A stretch of 64,000 nucleotides of DNA from Meiothermus sp. (GTDB lineage: Bacteria; Deinococcota; Deinococci; Deinococcales; Thermaceae). The stretch covers positions 784,041 to 848,040 of the forward strand of contig NZ_BPIK01000001.1 in the NCBI RefSeq assembly GCF_026004075.1, read 5' to 3'. The notes under the pieces are model-generated. The model was given only the letters and a program-made list of their open reading frames with translations, did not search any database and had not been told where the DNA came from. The translations under genes were made by a program, and so were the position numbers. Positions 25,245 through 33,072 of this stretch are shown piece after piece (positions within the stretch are counted from its first letter, which is position 1; each line of letters starts with the position of its first letter).

Positions 25245-25877
25245 ATGAATACCTTGCTGTTGGGCGCGACGGGGGGCATCGGGCAGGCTCTGGCGCGGGG
25301 ACTGGCCGGGCGGGTGGGCCGGTTGTGGTTATCGGGCCGCAACGGCGCGGTTCTGGCCGCTCTGGCCCATGACCTGGGGGCCCTGGCCGTGCCCACCGAG
25401 CTGGCCCACGAGCTCGAGGTGCAGGCGCTGGCCCAGGAGGTAGGGCCGCTGGATCTGCTCATCTACGCGGCGGGGGCGGTGCAGAAAGCCAGCCTGCGCG
25501 AGCAGGGGATGGACGACCTCGAGCGCCTCTCCGCCGCCAACCTGACGGGCCTGGCCCTGGTGCTCAAATACGCCACCTTTAACCCGCAGGCACGGGGGGT
25601 GCTGCTGGGGGTTTACCCGGAGCTGATTGCCGTACCGGGTTTGTCGGGGTATGTGGCGACCAAGCTGGGGGCCGAGGGGCTTTTGAACGTGGCCCGCAAG
25701 GAATTCTGCCGCGAAGGGGTGCGCTTTTGCCTGGTGCGGCTGCCCGCGGTAGCCACCGGCCTCTGGGGCCCCCTGGGGGGTGCGCCCAAAAACGCCTTAC
25801 ATCCAGACGAGGCTGCGGCGCGTATCTTAGAGGGTGTCCTGAGCGAGCCTATGCCGGACGTGCTCGAGGTCAGGTAG
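25245..25877 (+). CDS. Short-chain dehydrogenase/reductase-like protein lacking the usual serine
   Basis: The 210-residue protein has the SDR dinucleotide fold start LLLGATGGIGQALARGL, the AAGAVQ and NLTG motifs, and the catalytic-type YVATK at about 145. At the place where SDR enzymes carry their catalytic serine (13 residues before the tyrosine) this protein reads LLGVYPEL, with valine, so the classical Ser-Tyr-Lys set is incomplete. It may be a structural relative or use other chemistry. ATG 25245 follows TAACTT by 6 nt, a leaderless context. The YceI gene follows 9 bases downstream. Confidence 0.82.
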   Translation: MNTLLLGATGGIGQALARGLAGRVGRLWLSGRNGAVLAALAHDLGALAVPTELAHELEVQALAQEVGPLDLLIYAAGAVQKASLREQGMDDLERLSAANLTGLALVLKYATFNPQARGVLLGVYPELIAVPGLSGYVATKLGAEGLLNVARKEFCREGVRFCLVRLPAVATGLWGPLGGAPKNALHPDEAAARILEGVLSEPMPDVLEVR

Positions 25878-25886
25878 GGGAGGAAG

Positions 25887-26420
25887 ATGCGCAATTGGCT
25901 AGTGTTGCTCTGGCTGGCTTTGCTGGCGGGCGGTGCCCAGGCCCAGACCGGCCAGTTCACCATCGAGGGGCGCGTGACCTATGCAGCCAGCTACAACCTG
26001 GGCCGCTGGGAGGGCAGCAACACCAGTGTGCGCGGTACGGTGCGCTGGAACCCCCAGACCGGCGAGGCCTCGGGCCAGGTTTGCGTGGAGCTGGGCCGCT
26101 TCGATTCGGGCAACCCCTTGCGCGATGCCGACGCGCGGGGGGTCTTCGACGTCAACCGCTTTCCCCTGAGCTGCCTGGAGGTGGAGCGCCTGACCCAGAC
26201 CGGCGAGGACGCCTTGCTGCTAGGAACGCTGGAAATTAGCGGAACCCGCCGCCCGGTGCGCATAGCCGGCAAACTCACCCACGAGGGCAGCGCCTACCGC
26301 TTTGTGGGGGGGTTCAACACCAGCTTCTCGGAATGGAGGCTGACCCCCCCAAGCCTGCTCTTTTTGCGGGTCAACGACCCGGTGGAGGTGCGCCTGGAGG
26401 CTCGAGCGCTCCCGCGTTAA
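25887..26420 (+). CDS. Secreted YceI-family protein
   Basis: A 177-residue protein with a signal peptide (WLVLLWLALLAGGAQAQ) and a lipocalin-like YceI beta-barrel. The family pattern is visible in SVRGTVRWNPQTGEASG, FDVNRFPLSCLEVER, GTLEISGTRRPV and SFSEWRLTPPSLLFLRV. YceI proteins bind isoprenoid-like lipids in the periplasm. A Shine-Dalgarno (GGGGAGGAAG) precedes ATG 25887. It probably shares a transcript with the SDR gene 9 bases upstream. Confidence 0.88.
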   Translation: MRNWLVLLWLALLAGGAQAQTGQFTIEGRVTYAASYNLGRWEGSNTSVRGTVRWNPQTGEASGQVCVELGRFDSGNPLRDADARGVFDVNRFPLSCLEVERLTQTGEDALLLGTLEISGTRRPVRIAGKLTHEGSAYRFVGGFNTSFSEWRLTPPSLLFLRVNDPVEVRLEARALPR

Positions 26421-26494
26421 GTAAAGCGAAGTTAAAGAACCTTCTGCACCTGGGGCAGGGGGGCCTTGATACCCTTAAAACCCGGAGGGATTCC

Positions 26495-27514
26495 ATGCAG
26501 AAACGAACCGCCCTGCTCCCGGTTCTGCCCTGGTTGCTGCTGGCCTGCAACGCCCTCGAGGCCGCACCCCCCGTCGTACCCCCCGACCAACCCACACCCG
26601 TTGCGGGGCAGGCCTGCCCCGACTGGGTGCACAACCGCCACGTGGTCAAAGGCCCCGATGGCGAGCTGTACCCCACCTGGCACCCCCAGGTAGACCCCGA
26701 GTACGGGTGCTACTTCGACCACGACCACGGCGACGACCCCCGCACCAGCCTGGCCAACCCCGAGCTGCCCCCCTTTGGTTACGTGGGCAAGCTGGCGGGT
26801 ATGCCGGAGGCCCACGAGGGTTTCAAGGTCTTCGTAGCCAACCGCGGCACCCGCAACGACGAAGACCGGGTGGCCCTGACCAGCACCCGCATCGTGGCCC
26901 ACATGGGCACGGGTGGGGTGCGCCGCTACAGCGTGCGCCAGCACTCCTTAATGTTCGACCTGGTGGCCCCCAGCGGGCACCGGGTGAGTGTGCAGGGGAT
27001 GGCCGACACCGGCCTGGTGGGCTCCATCTGCCAGCGCGACCTCACCCTGGGCGACGCTGACCCCAGCAACGACATTGGCCGCACCGTCATGACCCTTCCG
27101 GGAACCGGCTGCCATAGCAACAGCCCCGGCTCGCTCTACGAGATCTGGGCCTTCAAGCTCCGCCTGGCCGATATGGCCGAGGTGGTGGCCTCCACCGCCG
27201 TCTTCGACCCCATCACCACCATGAACCCTGCCAACCTCGCCGAGCTGCACTACACCGAGCAGGTCTTCAGCGGGTTTAGCGGGTTGCGCGGCTGCGACCG
27301 CGAGGCCTACCACGGCCCGATCTACTGGTACAACCGCAACGGTCCCGAGGTCTTCTACACCGATGCCTTTGGGCGGCCTGGTGGCCCCATCCGGCAGTTG
27401 GTCTCGCGCCACGATGATGTGGGCATCTGGATGTCGCAGCGTTCGGATGGCTTCCAGAACCAGTTCAAACTGATCAGCAAACACTGTGCGCCTGGGCTGG
27501 GGCTGAAAAACTAA
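26495..27514 (+). CDS. Lipoprotein of unknown function with His/Asp-rich motif
   Basis: ATG 26495 follows GGAGGGATTCC and gives a 339-residue protein with a signal peptide and lipobox (LPWLLLAC, Cys18). A short proline-rich linker leads into a domain with CPDWVHNRHVVKGPDG, YGCYFDHDHGDDPRTS near residue 70, and further on QHSLMFDL and LYEIWAFKL. The paired cysteines and the HDHGDDP motif look like a metal- or carbohydrate-handling surface domain, but I recognise no characterised family. It probably sits on the outer face of the inner membrane or in the outer envelope. Confidence 0.82.
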   Translation: MQKRTALLPVLPWLLLACNALEAAPPVVPPDQPTPVAGQACPDWVHNRHVVKGPDGELYPTWHPQVDPEYGCYFDHDHGDDPRTSLANPELPPFGYVGKLAGMPEAHEGFKVFVANRGTRNDEDRVALTSTRIVAHMGTGGVRRYSVRQHSLMFDLVAPSGHRVSVQGMADTGLVGSICQRDLTLGDADPSNDIGRTVMTLPGTGCHSNSPGSLYEIWAFKLRLADMAEVVASTAVFDPITTMNPANLAELHYTEQVFSGFSGLRGCDREAYHGPIYWYNRNGPEVFYTDAFGRPGGPIRQLVSRHDDVGIWMSQRSDGFQNQFKLISKHCAPGLGLKN

Positions 27515-27591
27515 TCCAGGGGCTCCCGGCCTGATCCGGTGCTCTGGGCTGCTCGAAGCCGAGGCTTACGCAGGACAGGTGCGCCCCTGCG

Positions 27592-28935
27592 CTAGTCGAA
27601 GATTTTGCCGGGGTTGAGCAGGTTGTGGGGGTCGAAAAGCCGCTTGATCTGGCGCATCCAGCCCAGGGCCGGGCCGTGCTCCTTGGGCAGGTACTTCTTT
27701 TTGCGCAAGCCCACCCCGTGCTCGCCGGTGCAGGTGCCGCCCAGGGCCAGAGTGTGCTCTACCAGCCGAAGGGAGAACTCCTCGGCTCGCGGGTCGCCCG
27801 GCTCGCAGACCACCAGGGTGTGAAAGTTGCCGTCGCCCACGTGTCCCAGGATGTTTCCGGTCAGGCCCAGTTCGCGCAGCAAGCGGCTGGAATAGGCCAC
27901 CAGATCGGGCATTTTGGAGATGGGCACGGCGGTGTCGGTGGAGAGGTACTCCTTGCCGGGAAACAGGTTGACCAGGGCCCAGTAGGCCTGGTGCCGGGCC
28001 TCCCACTGGGCAGTGCGCTCTTCCTGGGTGCGGGCGGCGTCTATGCTGATGGCCCCGGCCTCTCGCATGAGCTCGAGGGCCAGGTGGGACTCGGCCTCGA
28101 GGGCCGCGCGGGTGGAGGAGTGAAACTCCACGAACAGGACGGGTTTTTCTGGGTAGTTGCGGCCCAGGTAGCGGTTGATGGCTTTGATGCCGATCTCGTC
28201 CACCAGCTCGAGGCGGGCCACCGGTAGCCCGCTGACCATCACGGCGTAGGCGGCCTGGGCGGTGTCGGTCAGGTTTTCGAAGAAGACCCGCAGGGTGTGG
28301 ATGTGTTCGGGGATGGGGTGCAGCTTCAGGGTGAGGCGGGTGATGATACCCAGGGTGCCCTCGGAGCCGATGAAGAGGTCTTTCAGGTCGTAGCCGGCGC
28401 TGGTCTTGCGCACCCCCCGGCCCAGCTCCAGCACCTCGCCATTGGCCAGCACAACCTGCAACGCCAGCACGTTCTGGCGCATGCCTCCATAGCGCACGGT
28501 GGTGGTGCCCGAGGCGTTGGTGGCGGCCATCCCGCCCAGCGAGGCGTCGGCACCGGGGTCTACCGGAAAGAACAGACCTGTGCCCTTGAGGGCTTCGTTC
28601 AGGGCCTTGCGGGTCACACCGGGCTCCACCACGGCCAAAAAGTCTTCGGGGCGAACCTCCAGCACCCGGTTCATGCGGGAGACATCCAACGAGAGCGCTT
28701 TCCCCTGCGGAATAACCTGGCCCTCGAGGCTGGTTCCGGCCCCAAAAGGCACTACGGGAATGCGATGTTCGCGGGCCCAGGCCAGAGTGGTTTGAATGTC
28801 GGGAAGATTTTCGGCGTAGACCACGGCAATAGGGGGGTGGTGTGTCGGATAGCTTTCATCTTTGCTGTGGGCTTCCAGGTCGGCGGGGGCGGTGCTAACC
28901 TTTAGGGGCAAGAGGTGTTGCAAGCTTTCCACCAT
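27592..28935 (-). CDS. GlcD-like FAD-linked 2-hydroxyacid oxidase/dehydrogenase
   Basis: The 447-residue protein is a VAO/PCMH-fold flavoenzyme. The FAD domain shows IPVVPFGAGTSLEGQ and LFFPVDPGADASLGGMAATNASG, with YDLKDLFIGSEGTLGIIT further on; the C-terminal FAD-oxidase domain ends with GHVGDGNFHTLV and TGEHGVGLRKKKYL. Family members oxidise glycolate or D-lactate. Start ATG 28935 follows TAGGCT by 6 nt, a leaderless context. A paralogue is at 49641-51068. No GlcE/GlcF partners are adjacent, so a single-subunit D-lactate dehydrogenase-like activity is plausible. Confidence 0.92.
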   Translation of the reverse strand: MVESLQHLLPLKVSTAPADLEAHSKDESYPTHHPPIAVVYAENLPDIQTTLAWAREHRIPVVPFGAGTSLEGQVIPQGKALSLDVSRMNRVLEVRPEDFLAVVEPGVTRKALNEALKGTGLFFPVDPGADASLGGMAATNASGTTTVRYGGMRQNVLALQVVLANGEVLELGRGVRKTSAGYDLKDLFIGSEGTLGIITRLTLKLHPIPEHIHTLRVFFENLTDTAQAAYAVMVSGLPVARLELVDEIGIKAINRYLGRNYPEKPVLFVEFHSSTRAALEAESHLALELMREAGAISIDAARTQEERTAQWEARHQAYWALVNLFPGKEYLSTDTAVPISKMPDLVAYSSRLLRELGLTGNILGHVGDGNFHTLVVCEPGDPRAEEFSLRLVEHTLALGGTCTGEHGVGLRKKKYLPKEHGPALGWMRQIKRLFDPHNLLNPGKIFD

Positions 28936-29097
28936 GGCTCTAGCCTAACCGAACCAGACCGATGGTGAACACGTGACTTGGAGCCCTCGAGCGGGGTGAT
29001 ATTTGAACCATTAGAGAAGACTTAAGCGTTACGCCGATGGGTTTGGTGACGGATGCGCCCAAAGACTTGGCATTAACTGCTACCCTTGCTCGTAGTG

Positions 29098-29526
29098 ATG
29101 AGCGCTTTGACGAACACACACCAACCTACTGCACGTGAGAACCTACAACAACTGCTGCGCGAAGCCTGGCACAAGCTTGCACTGCAACCCCTGGAGTCAA
29201 CGGCCCCGGCGCGACGCGCCGAGCACTTGGCCCGCTGCGCAGGGGAGAACCGGGCCTGGGCCCAGAGCCTGTTTGTATGGGGGGTAGCCAGTTTATATGA
29301 GGGGGGAACCCACGAAGCCATCACGCTGTTGTCGAGGGCCCTGGCTGTTTACCGATTTCTGGGCGATGAAGAAGGCCAGTGGTCTTGCCTTAAGGCCATT
29401 GCCCTGGCCTGGAGCCATGCTGGGGACACAACCCAGGCCCTCGAGACCCACGCGGCTGCCAACAGCTTTAAGCGTCAGGCAGAGTTTTCAGCCCGAGCAA
29501 ACTGGCTGCGCTGGTTTACCGATTGA
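29098..29526 (+). CDS. Small TPR-like helical protein
   Basis: The 142-residue protein is all helical. One clear TPR-like hairpin (AQSLFVWGVASLYEGGTHEA then ITLLSRALAVYRFLGDEEG) is followed by a second (LKAIALAWSHAGDTTQALETH). No enzymatic motif is seen. I take ATG 29098; an in-frame GTG at 29095 and TTG at 29086 are alternatives, and a TACCCT box at 29081-29086 suggests a very short leader. The function is unknown. Confidence 0.65.
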   Translation: MSALTNTHQPTARENLQQLLREAWHKLALQPLESTAPARRAEHLARCAGENRAWAQSLFVWGVASLYEGGTHEAITLLSRALAVYRFLGDEEGQWSCLKAIALAWSHAGDTTQALETHAAANSFKRQAEFSARANWLRWFTD

Positions 29527-29627
29527 CGCTGGCTGCCCCGGACTGTCAAGGCCAAACTTCTCTTTTTGCCGTCTGGGACGGTTTATTTGCGCTTGACCAG
29601 AACGCCTGTTTTGGTGCAAGCTAAAGT

Positions 29628-30023
29628 ATGGCAAGCCTTAGACGGGAAGTGTGGCAAGACGTAGAGGTGAACCTGGAGCTTTCGCTCGAGTTCGACCCTG
29701 AGGAGTTTTTGCGGCGCTACCCAGGGCTCTCGCTGGTGCTGGCCGAGCTGCTGGTGGGGCCGCCGCGGCGCTGGCGCGACCCCGCCGAACTGCTGCCCTA
29801 TGCCGGTTGCAAGAGCCTCGAGGCCAAGCTGCCGCGCCTGCGCTTCAGCCCGCTGGAGACCCGCTCGCTGGGTCAGGCCCTCGACAAGCTGTTCACGGCG
29901 ATTGAGTTCAGCATTGTGGGGCATAAGGTGATGGCAGTACCGCCGCCCAGCCGGTTTATCGAGCTGCCCGAGGGTTGGCGGGCTCGGAGCGGGGTCTGGC
30001 TCTGCCACCGGCCACTGGCTTAG
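29628..30023 (+). CDS. Hypothetical protein
   Basis: A 131-residue soluble protein with no family I recognise. It has an acidic N-terminal strand pattern (VWQDVEVNLELSLEFDPEE), a leucine-rich middle and a C-terminal half containing VGHKVMAVPPPSRFIELP. GC-rich codon use and third-position bias are like neighbouring genes, which supports real coding. No clear Shine-Dalgarno precedes ATG 29628. Confidence 0.6.
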   Translation: MASLRREVWQDVEVNLELSLEFDPEEFLRRYPGLSLVLAELLVGPPRRWRDPAELLPYAGCKSLEAKLPRLRFSPLETRSLGQALDKLFTAIEFSIVGHKVMAVPPPSRFIELPEGWRARSGVWLCHRPLA

Positions 30024-30157
30024 ATGCCCAGACCGATTTGACCCATACCTAGCCGGAACGACTGATTGGATAACGCTCCAAATTCTATTGGGCCATATTC
30101 GCCATCTGTCCAAAAATGCCCTAAGCTGGAGTGGCGTAGCCGGATGCTGCGCGGGTT

Positions 30158-31255
30158 ATGCCGCAACGAATTTTGCTGGTTTACACAAAGGCAGGGGGTG
30201 GGCACTTTGCCCTGGCGAAAAATCTACACAAACTGCTGACCGAGCTCGAGCCCGAGTCCGAGGTTCGCCTGTTCAATTTTTTCGATGTGGGGCCGCGCTG
30301 GATTGCCCAGGCCATTCAGGATGGCTACAACTTTGCCGTCAACAAGCAGCGCTGGCTCTTTACGGTCTTTCAGGCGTTTTATCAAACCCGCCCGGCCATT
30401 CAGTCCTTTGCGCGGGTGCTGGGGATGCGCCTGGCGCCGGCCATCAACGAGTACCTCGAGGAATTTCGTCCCGATAAAATCATCTACTGCTACCCGGTGA
30501 ACCACGGCTTTCGCCGGCTGCCCTACGTGCGCAAGCACAAGCCCAAAACCCTCACCGTAGTAAGCGATATTTTTAGCCCGCACCTGTACTGGTTCATAGA
30601 CACCAAAGACCAGTACGTGGTGGCCAGCCCCGAAGCCTACAGCATCGCGCGGCGTTACCGGGTGCCCCCGGAAAACCTGCACTTCTTCCAGACCCTCATA
30701 GACCCCAAGTACAACAAGCCCCTCGAGCCCGCCCAGGTAGCCCGGCTGCGCGAGGAATGGGGCCTGGTTCATCCCTACACCGTGCTGGTGACGGGGGGTG
30801 GGGCCGGCCTAAAAATTAGCTTCAAGCTGGTGCGCGAGCTGATCAAAATCGAGGGCATCAACGTGGTGGTGGTGTGTGGGTATAACCAGAAGCTTTACCG
30901 GCAGCTCGAGGCTTTCAAGCAAAAGCACCGGCTATCTAACCTGATTCTGTTCGGCTTCACTCAGCAGATGTACGAACTGATTAATGTCTCCGACGTGGTG
31001 GTTTCCAAAGCCGGCCCTGCGACCATCGCCGAGGTGCTCTCCCAGCACAAAGACCTGATCGTCTGCGATTATGTATGGCCGCAAGAGTACGGCAACGTCG
31101 AGCTAATCCGGCACGAGAAGCTGGGGTATTACATCCGGCAGCCCCGCAAAATTGCCGACAAAATCCGGGAACTCAAAGACCGGCCCCCCGAGCGCAAAAC
31201 CCTCAACCTGCAAAACGACATCGTGCGGCTGGCCGAGTATATCCTCAGGCTTTAG
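30158..31255 (+). CDS. MGDG-synthase-like family 28 glycosyltransferase
   Basis: The 365-residue protein has two Rossmann-like halves of the GT-B fold. The N-terminal half begins RILLVYTKAGGGHFALAKNL, with the GGGH motif of MGDG synthase and MurG-type enzymes. The C-terminal half has VLVTGGGAGLK and the donor-binding VVVSKAGPATIAEVLSQHKD. Members transfer sugars from UDP- or other nucleotide donors to diacylglycerol; glycolipid synthesis is a plausible role in this thermophile group. It ends 11 bases into a convergent aldo/keto reductase. Confidence 0.88.
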   Translation: MPQRILLVYTKAGGGHFALAKNLHKLLTELEPESEVRLFNFFDVGPRWIAQAIQDGYNFAVNKQRWLFTVFQAFYQTRPAIQSFARVLGMRLAPAINEYLEEFRPDKIIYCYPVNHGFRRLPYVRKHKPKTLTVVSDIFSPHLYWFIDTKDQYVVASPEAYSIARRYRVPPENLHFFQTLIDPKYNKPLEPAQVARLREEWGLVHPYTVLVTGGGAGLKISFKLVRELIKIEGINVVVVCGYNQKLYRQLEAFKQKHRLSNLILFGFTQQMYELINVSDVVVSKAGPATIAEVLSQHKDLIVCDYVWPQEYGNVELIRHEKLGYYIRQPRKIADKIRELKDRPPERKTLNLQNDIVRLAEYILRL

Positions 31256-32210
31256 GCTTTTCGCCCAGAATCTTTTCGATTTTGTCCAGCGCTTCCTGGG
31301 GCAGGTCGACTCCGGCGGCGCCCAGGCTCTCCTCGAGCTGCTCGGGCTTGGTTGCGCCAGTAATGGCGCTGCTCACCCCTTTTTGCCGCAAGACCCAGGC
31401 CAGGGCCAGTTGGGTGCGGGTGAGGCCCAGCTCGCTGGCTACTTTCTTGAGGGCCTTGACCTTCTTGACGTTTTCCTCGGTCAGGAAGCGGTTGCCGAAC
31501 TGCGGGTAGCGCTCGAAGCGGCTGTCTTTGGGGACGCCCTTGTCGTAGCGCCCGGTGAGCATACCCATAGCCAGCGGGCTCCAGACCACCATACCCATCC
31601 CGAAGCGCTCGGTCTCGGGCAGGATTTCCTGCTCCACCCGCTCGCGGTAGAGCATCGAGTACTGCGGCTGCTCCACTACGGGCGGGTGCAGGCCGTTGTT
31701 GCGGGCAAACTGCACGGCCTCCACGATGCGGGCCGCCGGCCACTCGGAAGTACCCCAGTACAGCACCAGGCCCCGGTCTACCAGGTTGCTCATGGTGCTG
31801 ACGATTTCCTCCATGGGCACCTCGGGGTCGTAGCGGTGGCAGAAGTACAGGTCGAGGTAGTCGGTGCCCATGCGCTTCAGGCTTCGCTCGAGGCTTTCCC
31901 GCACGTGCTTGCGCGAGAGGCCCCGGCCGTTGGCGTCGTCGCTGGTAGGCCAGAAAACCTTGCTAGACAGCACCAGCTCGTGGCGGGGGAACTGCTCCAG
32001 CAGGGCCTTGCTCATCAGCTCTTCAGCCAGCCCTTTGGCGTAGACGTCGGCGTTGTCGAAAAAGTTAATCCCGCCCTCGTAGGCGATGCGGGTGATGGCC
32101 TTGATGTGCTCGAGGTCCTGCACCGCGTCGCCGTAGGTGACCCAGGCCCCCAGCGAAATTTCCGAAACCTTCAAGCCCCACTGACCAAGTTTGCGATAGC
32201 GCATGGGCAT
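31245..32210 (-). CDS. Aldo/keto reductase
   Basis: The 321-residue TIM-barrel protein has the family landmarks in order: MRYRKLGQWGLKVSEISLGA, GINFFDNADVYAKG with catalytic Asp and Tyr, LSSKVFW with the catalytic lysine, YLDLYFCHRYDP with the histidine, and IVVWSPLAMGMLTGRY-type and ALAWVLRQKGVSSAITG near the cofactor site. It is closest in style to the potassium-channel beta-subunit-like AKR branch. A strong Shine-Dalgarno (CGGAGGTTACT) supports ATG 32210. The two genes at its ends are convergent and head-to-tail respectively. Confidence 0.93.
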   Translation of the reverse strand: MPMRYRKLGQWGLKVSEISLGAWVTYGDAVQDLEHIKAITRIAYEGGINFFDNADVYAKGLAEELMSKALLEQFPRHELVLSSKVFWPTSDDANGRGLSRKHVRESLERSLKRMGTDYLDLYFCHRYDPEVPMEEIVSTMSNLVDRGLVLYWGTSEWPAARIVEAVQFARNNGLHPPVVEQPQYSMLYRERVEQEILPETERFGMGMVVWSPLAMGMLTGRYDKGVPKDSRFERYPQFGNRFLTEENVKKVKALKKVASELGLTRTQLALAWVLRQKGVSSAITGATKPEQLEESLGAAGVDLPQEALDKIEKILGEKPKA

Positions 32211-32264
32211 AGTAACCTCCGCCCGCCATCTTATCGCGGGTCACACCGGTGATTGGGATTTGGG

Positions 32265-32480
32265 TTACCTCGGCTCCTCGAGCTCGATGACCGCCGCCGG
32301 GGCCACGAAGCCCACCGACTTGTGGGTGCCGTCGCAGAAGGGCTTATTGCCCGAGTGCCCACAGCGGCACAGCGAGACCCTGGGCTTCTCGATGACCACC
32401 TCCTGGTCCCCCTGACGGAAGACGTACCTGCCGCCGGTTTCGATGCCGATGGAGCCATTCTCGCGAAACTCGATTTTCAT
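32265..32480 (-). CDS. CDGSH iron-sulfur domain protein
   Basis: With ATG 32480 the protein has 71 residues. It carries one CDGSH motif, CRCGHSGNKPFCDGTH, whose Cys38, Cys40, Cys49 and His53 would bind a 2Fe-2S cluster as in mitoNEET-type proteins. The start codon follows TAGAAT by 7 nt, so the transcript is probably leaderless; the open frame to 32531 is not needed. Bacterial members are cytoplasmic and of unclear role, perhaps electron transfer or cluster sensing. Confidence 0.92.
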   Translation of the reverse strand: MKIEFRENGSIGIETGGRYVFRQGDQEVVIEKPRVSLCRCGHSGNKPFCDGTHKSVGFVAPAAVIELEEPR

Positions 32481-32542
32481 GGATGCAATTCTAACCGTGT
32501 CTACTGTGTGGTAGAAATGGGGTAGCAGCACACCGCCTGGGT

Positions 32543-32571
32543 TTGACCTGGAGGCGCAGGCATTCCAGAAT
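32543..32571 (+). promoter_or_regulatory. Promoter of the VOC gene
   Basis: TTGACC (32543-32548) and CAGAAT (32566-32571) are separated by 17 bases, and the -10 box is 7 nt from ATG 32579. This is the best -35 in the set of leaderless promoters I noted. Confidence 0.7.
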
Positions 32572-32578
32572 ACTCTGG

Positions 32579-32977
32579 ATGTATACCACCCGCCTGGCTT
32601 ACGTACACCTGACCGTGCGGCACCTCGAGGCCGCCGTTACCTTTTACACCCGTTTCCTGGACTTGCAGCTCTCCGAACGTTTTGGCAAAACCGCCCTGCT
32701 GGTCTCCTCGGAGAACGATGCCCACTTCGAGCTGGCCCTTAGCGAAGGCACGCCATCGGGCTCGGTGGTGCTGGGGTTTGCCATTCTGTCCGAAGAGGAC
32801 TTCCGAGCGGCCCAGGATTTTGTGCGGCTCGAGGGGGTGCCCTTCCGGCTGGAGGATCGCGGGATCGCCTGGGTGCTGGGCCTGCAAGACCCCGATGGCA
32901 ACACGGTAGAACTGTTCCTGGATCGCCGCGCATCGGGGGGGCGGGCCTTCTGGCGGGGCGAGAGCGCCCCTCTCTGA
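32579..32977 (+). CDS. VOC/glyoxalase-superfamily protein
   Basis: The 132-residue protein is one vicinal-oxygen-chelate unit: LAYVHLTVRHLEAAVTFYTR at the N-terminus and LQDPDGNTVELF at the C-terminus, with potential metal ligands His and Glu. Members include glyoxalase, dioxygenase and resistance proteins; the substrate cannot be told. The start is fixed by the promoter 7 nt upstream, so the mRNA is leaderless. It is followed 95 bases later by a penicillin acylase gene. Confidence 0.88.
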   Translation: MYTTRLAYVHLTVRHLEAAVTFYTRFLDLQLSERFGKTALLVSSENDAHFELALSEGTPSGSVVLGFAILSEEDFRAAQDFVRLEGVPFRLEDRGIAWVLGLQDPDGNTVELFLDRRASGGRAFWRGESAPL

Positions 32978-33072
32978 TTGTTTCGTCGCCCGGGCGTTTT
33001 TCTGGGATGCACGCTGGCATAGGGTGCGCCACCAACTGTGGCTTTATACTGGGGCCAAAGCAAGGAGGAAGT

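Noticed and set aside
32978-33002. A possible terminator after the VOC gene (CGCCCGGGCG followed by TTTTT)
   Set aside because: The G/C palindrome has no loop, so at best a three- or four-pair stem could form.
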